Source: Liolophura sinensis (taxonomy: Eukaryota; Mollusca; Polyplacophora; Chitonida; Chitonidae). From it: 64,000 bases of DNA. Below the pieces are notes generated by a model that worked only from the letters and a program-made list of their open reading frames with translations, had not been told where the DNA came from and did no database searches. Below, in pieces: positions 60,499 through 64,000 of the stretch. The DNA lies in contig NC_088302.1 of assembly GCF_032854445.1 (NCBI RefSeq), positions 45,482,521 through 45,546,520 on the forward strand, read 5' to 3'. The translations under genes and the position numbers were made by a program. Every line of letters starts with the position of its first letter. The first letter of the stretch is position 1.

Positions 60499-61389
60499 AA
60501 AGCAACTTCCCGTACCTGTTGTTACGGTATTGAAAACAGCAACAGAAAACAGACTCAGTGACTCAATATTACAATGTAAACAATGGCTTTATATATAATA
60601 TGAGACGTACAGTTTTACAGACAGTTCAACAACAACAACAACATAAAAAAAACATACACATCAGTATTACCGGTCTTTACAAGTTTCCAGTTCACCTTTG
60701 CATCCCAAGGAAACGTATTCCAGGAGATCCAACGTAAAGACCATGGGATAAACACACAATTCACACAAGTCACAAATTGTCCTAGTCAGGTACTTCGCTA
60801 GGTTAGCGAACGCGAACACAGTACACAGGTTACACAGAACTGGAACAGTCAAGCCTTTGAATGACGTCACACCCGCAGAGCACAACACAGGGTAAACACA
60901 GGCATTGAGGTATAATCCACTTTAGAACAGTCACAGCTCCCGCAGAAACTCACAAACGAGCCGTTCAGAGACGTAGAGTAATGTCACCTTGTGGCAGAAC
61001 GAACGTCCTTTGCAAAACTGAAAACTTCAGTTTAGAGTCCTTGACGACCTTGTCGGTCAGGTGAGGTCAGCGTGTTAAACAAACTACACAGTCAACACTG
61101 TATAATCATAATAAAGATCCGAACACCAATAAACGTGACTTACGCAGAAATTCACATAAACCAGACATCAGTACAACTGTGGTACACAAACGGTGCCGGC
61201 ATAAAAATCTGTCCTCCCAAATGAAACTGGCATCACCAGCTCATATCAATAAAATGGACTCGATACGAGAGCGTCGCACACTCTCCTGGCTCCCAGCGGA
61301 TGCAGCAAAAATACCTCTCCTCTGCACAGAAAACACGGCTTATACACGTCCCAGGTGGATTCAACTATTTTTAGACACAGAATTAACAG
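60499..61389. other. Spacer upstream of histone H4, no gene recognised
   Basis: Contains a short CAA repeat at about 60629-60641 and several 60-78-codon ORFs with no recognisable product. I looked for a divergent H3 or other core histone gene and saw none. Confidence 0.45.
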
Positions 61390-61466
61390 CCAATGAACAG
61401 CCAGTGAAATAAACAAAGCATTGAACAAGGTGCTTTCCATCAGGTCCGCGCTGTGCACATATATAA
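61390..61466 (+). promoter_or_regulatory. Histone H4 promoter
   Basis: CCAAT at 61390-61394, CAGGTCCGC at 61441-61449 (the GGTCCG motif found just upstream of TATA in H4 promoters) and ATATATAA at 61459-61466. The H4 ATG is about 66 bp downstream. Spacing and motif order are those of a working H4 promoter. Confidence 0.75.
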
Positions 61467-61531
61467 CAGGGCCTGTTATGCTTTCACAAAGATGATATTT
61501 CTACTTGCTCAGCTCGATAGAAGGTATAGAT

Positions 61532-61563
61532 ATGTCTGGACGCGGTAAAGGAGGCAAAGGTCT
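61532..61563 (+). pseudogene. Histone H4, first 10-11 codons only
   Basis: ATG at 61532 begins MSGRGKGGKGL, the invariant H4 N-terminus, behind a complete H4 promoter. Homology stops after GGTCT; the frame then reads unrelated residues to a TGA about 10 codons on. The H4 tail continuation (GKGGAKRHRK) is nowhere in the window. A cut by insertion of the downstream retroelement is the simplest reading; the remaining H4 would then lie beyond 64000. A truncated duplicate at the edge of a histone cluster is the alternative. Confidence 0.85.
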
Positions 61564-61732
61564 ACTTAACCCCCTTTCTTGTACAGGCGTCCATTGAGAG
61601 TGGTTTTCATAGTGTTGTATATTTGATATTTTTTTGGATTTTTTGTGATAGCTTTCGGTCTTGTAAATTCTAAATTAATAATACACCTTTGTTGCTTAGT
61701 ATTGGGCTTTTTGGCAACAATTTTTTTTGTTT

Positions 61733-61781
<49 letters not shown>

Positions 61782-62142
61782 TTTTTTTGGCTGATAAGCA
61801 GTCACATCTGATATTAGAAATATAGTTAATCCATAGAAAAAAAGTTCTATAATTGATTGTATATATAGTAATATATAGTGTATATAGTAATATATAGTGT
61901 ATAATAGTAATATCGTTAGTATTATATAGTAGCATAGGGCTATAAGTTACTATACTTTAGGTATAGTGTACAATTGTGGGATAGGAAATCCTGTACTTAC
62001 ACTGTCTCTTCCACACCTAACAGAGCGCCTTTCGTCTTTTCTCCCTGGCTCGGAGCAGCTCCCGAGCAACTTCTGCTATTTTTAACTGTCGTCTTGTAAT
62101 AACTCCCCTGTGCATACACCACTATAGTCATTAGTTACAGCC
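61564..62142 (+). other. Probable LINE 5' UTR or junction sequence, with poly(T) run
   Basis: Unique AT-rich sequence between the H4 break and LINE ORF1. It holds a 47-base T run (61734-61780) and short TATATAG/GTAATA repeats at 61860-61940. If the LINE jumped into H4, this is its 5' UTR. The T run could alternatively mark the tail of a separate inverted insertion. Neither reading can be proved here. Confidence 0.4.
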
Positions 62143-64000
62143 ATGGATGACGCAGAAGGAGACGACATGGAAGTCGTGGAAACGCGATCCACTACAAAAC
62201 GAACGCGCGATTTTTCAACCGATAGAAGCTCCCAGGAAGGGAAGAAAGCAAAGCAGGTGGGTCAGAAGCAGGGAAATAACAATAACAATGTTGTAATTTC
62301 ATCTATGGGGGGGCTTACCTGTCACTGGGTGGAACCCAATTAAATTTGGTCAGAGTTTACAACAAGCAATTGGCAATGTAAAACAAGTAAAGAAAATTAA
62401 CGGTAAAGACCTAATGATTGTTTGTAATAGTGCCACTCAAGTCAAAAAGGCACTCAGCATAACAACGCTGATGGGAAGAGATGTCTCCTGCAGGCTGCAC
62501 TCCAATATCACCCTTTCACGTGGGGTGATTTATGGGTTAGGGGAAGACATCACTGAAGAAGAAGTACAACAAGCACTGAAAAAATACAAAGTAACGAAAG
62601 CACAGCGTCTGACTAAAGGGAAGGAAAAAACTAAAACCAAATGTATGTTGCTATATTTTAATTCGGATGCACTACCGGAAGAAGTTTCTCTCGGTTACGA
62701 AATATTTCCTGTCAAGCAATATGTTCCACCCGCCATACGTTGCTTCAAATGTCAGTCCTTTGGGCATATTTCAGGGGAATGTAGGGGGCGCCAGCGATGC
62801 CCAAGATGTGGCGGCCCCCATACATTTGATGAATGCCACAACCTGGATCGCCCCAAATGTGTCAACTGCGGGGTCCCTGAGCCATAGCTCGGCGTATATG
62901 GGTTGCCCATATAGAAGAGCAGGTATGTAAAGCGCAGTTCATAAAGGTTACCAAGAAAATTTCTTTTTGCTGATGCTTTAAAATCAGTACGTGAAGAAGA
63001 TAACCCCCATAAAATTTACCCAGAGGGGTCAAATGAGCGAGCTCTAACAGAAGGGCCGGTAGTAGATACCCCCCCCTGAACAGCCCCATTCTATTACGAT
63101 TACACCCGTCAAGCCAATCCTTAGGTCCATAGCTACTCAAACCCCACGTGGTGAACCCACTCAGACAGACGATATGTCCTTCACAATGGCACAAGGCTTA
63201 TCGCCATCTTTTCGAAATACTAATAAAAGTCTTCGAAATCGAAGACCCTAAGAGTTTGGTACAAGTAGTGTTTAGCATCGCTCAGAGTCGTCTTGGCTCT
63301 GAGGCTGTTGATTCTAAAAGACTGACAATATTCTATTTACTGTGTCCTCGGATGATGAACATTCATAATGTATCCTTTATATAATATAAAAATATATTCC
63401 TATCTTGTTTTACCTCTATTATCAATGACTTTTAACATGTTACATCAGAATATTTGCGGTCTGGCGCTCATGGAGAGGAATTCAAGTGTTATGTTCAAAA
63501 TCTTAAGCCCGCTCCTCATGTTATATGTCTTCAAGAAAACTTTTTTAAAGCCACATATGGATTTTACCTACCCTGGGTATTTTATAGGTAGAATGGATAG
63601 GAATACAGACGGGAGAGGGGGCCTGGCCATGCTTCTAAAAGACGGCCTATCCTTTTCAGAACTAAAGTTACCTCCCTTTAACAGTATTGAGGCACAATGT
63701 TTTAATATTGCTACGAGGTCTGGTGCACCCACAAGTGTTGTTAATATATACAATCCTTCTAGTCGTATTGATAGAAAAGATTTTGATACTCTTATGTCTT
63801 ATATTAATAGCACTTTATATATTGTGTGGGGATTTTAACGCTTACGGACCCTTATGGGGTAGCATTACAACGAATTTCAATGGAAGGGTAATGACTGCTC
63901 TAGTTAATGATTATGAAATGTGTGTTTTAAATGATGGGACGGGCACTCGTGTAGATCCTCATTCTGGTAATCTGTCTCACTTAGACCTTACTCTTTGCTC
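62143..64000 (+). mobile_element. Non-LTR retrotransposon (LINE), Jockey/I group, decayed, runs off window
   Basis: ORF1 begins at 62143 (MDDAEGDDMEVVETRS), has a Lys/Arg/Asn-rich stretch, a gag-like fold segment (GVIYGLGEDITEEEVQQAL) and zinc knuckles CFKCQSFGHISGEC, CPRCGGPHTFDEC and CVNC (about 62740-62870). This is the ORF1 type of the Jockey/I/R1 group. ORF2 starts near 63430 (LHQNICGL) and shows APE endonuclease landmarks ICLQE, YPGYFIGRMDRN, CGDFNAYGPLWG and SHLDLTLC. Reverse transcriptase would lie beyond the window. Frame changes within ORF1 (between about 62330 and 62400, and near 62870) and ORF2 (near 63530 and 63825) show that this copy is inactive. Confidence 0.88.

Noticed and set aside
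60499-61389. Searched for a divergent core histone gene next to H4
   Set aside because: No H3, H2A, H2B or H1 protein motif was found on either strand.

Overview
The window is AT-rich, intron-rich invertebrate DNA. It is most likely from a lophotrochozoan, probably a mollusc, although a brachiopod or another relative cannot be excluded. The evidence is the many copies of a tRNA-derived SINE of a type I associate with mollusc genomes, an arginine-rich protamine-like protein with a linker-histone domain, metazoan GT-AG introns, and a replication-dependent histone stem-loop. Roughly the first 17 kb is intergenic or repeat-rich. It holds a 69-bp minisatellite (about 8.88-9.86 kb), SINEs, one copy of a fold-back element and a decayed protein-kinase-like relic.

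Five host genes can be assembled exon by exon. (1) A NACHT/WD40 protein of the NWD1/NWD2 type lies on the minus strand (31154 to 17048, eight coding exons, about 1,699 residues), with an N-terminal DUF4062 (TIR-like) domain. (2) A SMIM20/MITRAC7-like mitochondrial assembly factor lies on the minus strand (37069 to 33954, three exons, 70 residues). (3) A myristoylatable PP2C-type Ser/Thr phosphatase of the PTC2/T23F11.1 type lies on the plus strand (39477 to 44765, nine exons, 320 residues); its first coding intron has hallmarks of a U12-type intron. It shares an intergenic region, probably a two-way promoter, with SMIM20. (4) An intronless protamine-like, H1/H5-domain protein lies on the minus strand (48703 to 48158) and ends in a canonical histone 3' stem-loop. 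(5) RFC3, the clamp-loader subunit, lies on the plus strand (49687 to 58348, eight exons) behind a promoter with a strong E2F site.

The RFC3 locus is the most unusual part. Its intron 5 opens with a roughly 1.4-kb, 30-bp-period minisatellite whose unit copies the exon 5/intron 5 boundary, so the 5' splice site is repeated dozens of times. The exon 3 acceptor with the first 28-29 bases of the exon is duplicated 76 bp upstream. The last exon carries a one-base frameshift in a conserved stretch.

The right end (about 60.2-64 kb) has an orphan exon encoding a type II membrane-protein N-terminus, then a histone H4 promoter and the first 10-11 codons of H4, abruptly cut. Next comes a decayed Jockey/I-group LINE (zinc-knuckle ORF1 and APE endonuclease) that runs off the window. 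No virus-derived elements, CRISPR arrays or genuine tRNA/rRNA genes were seen.
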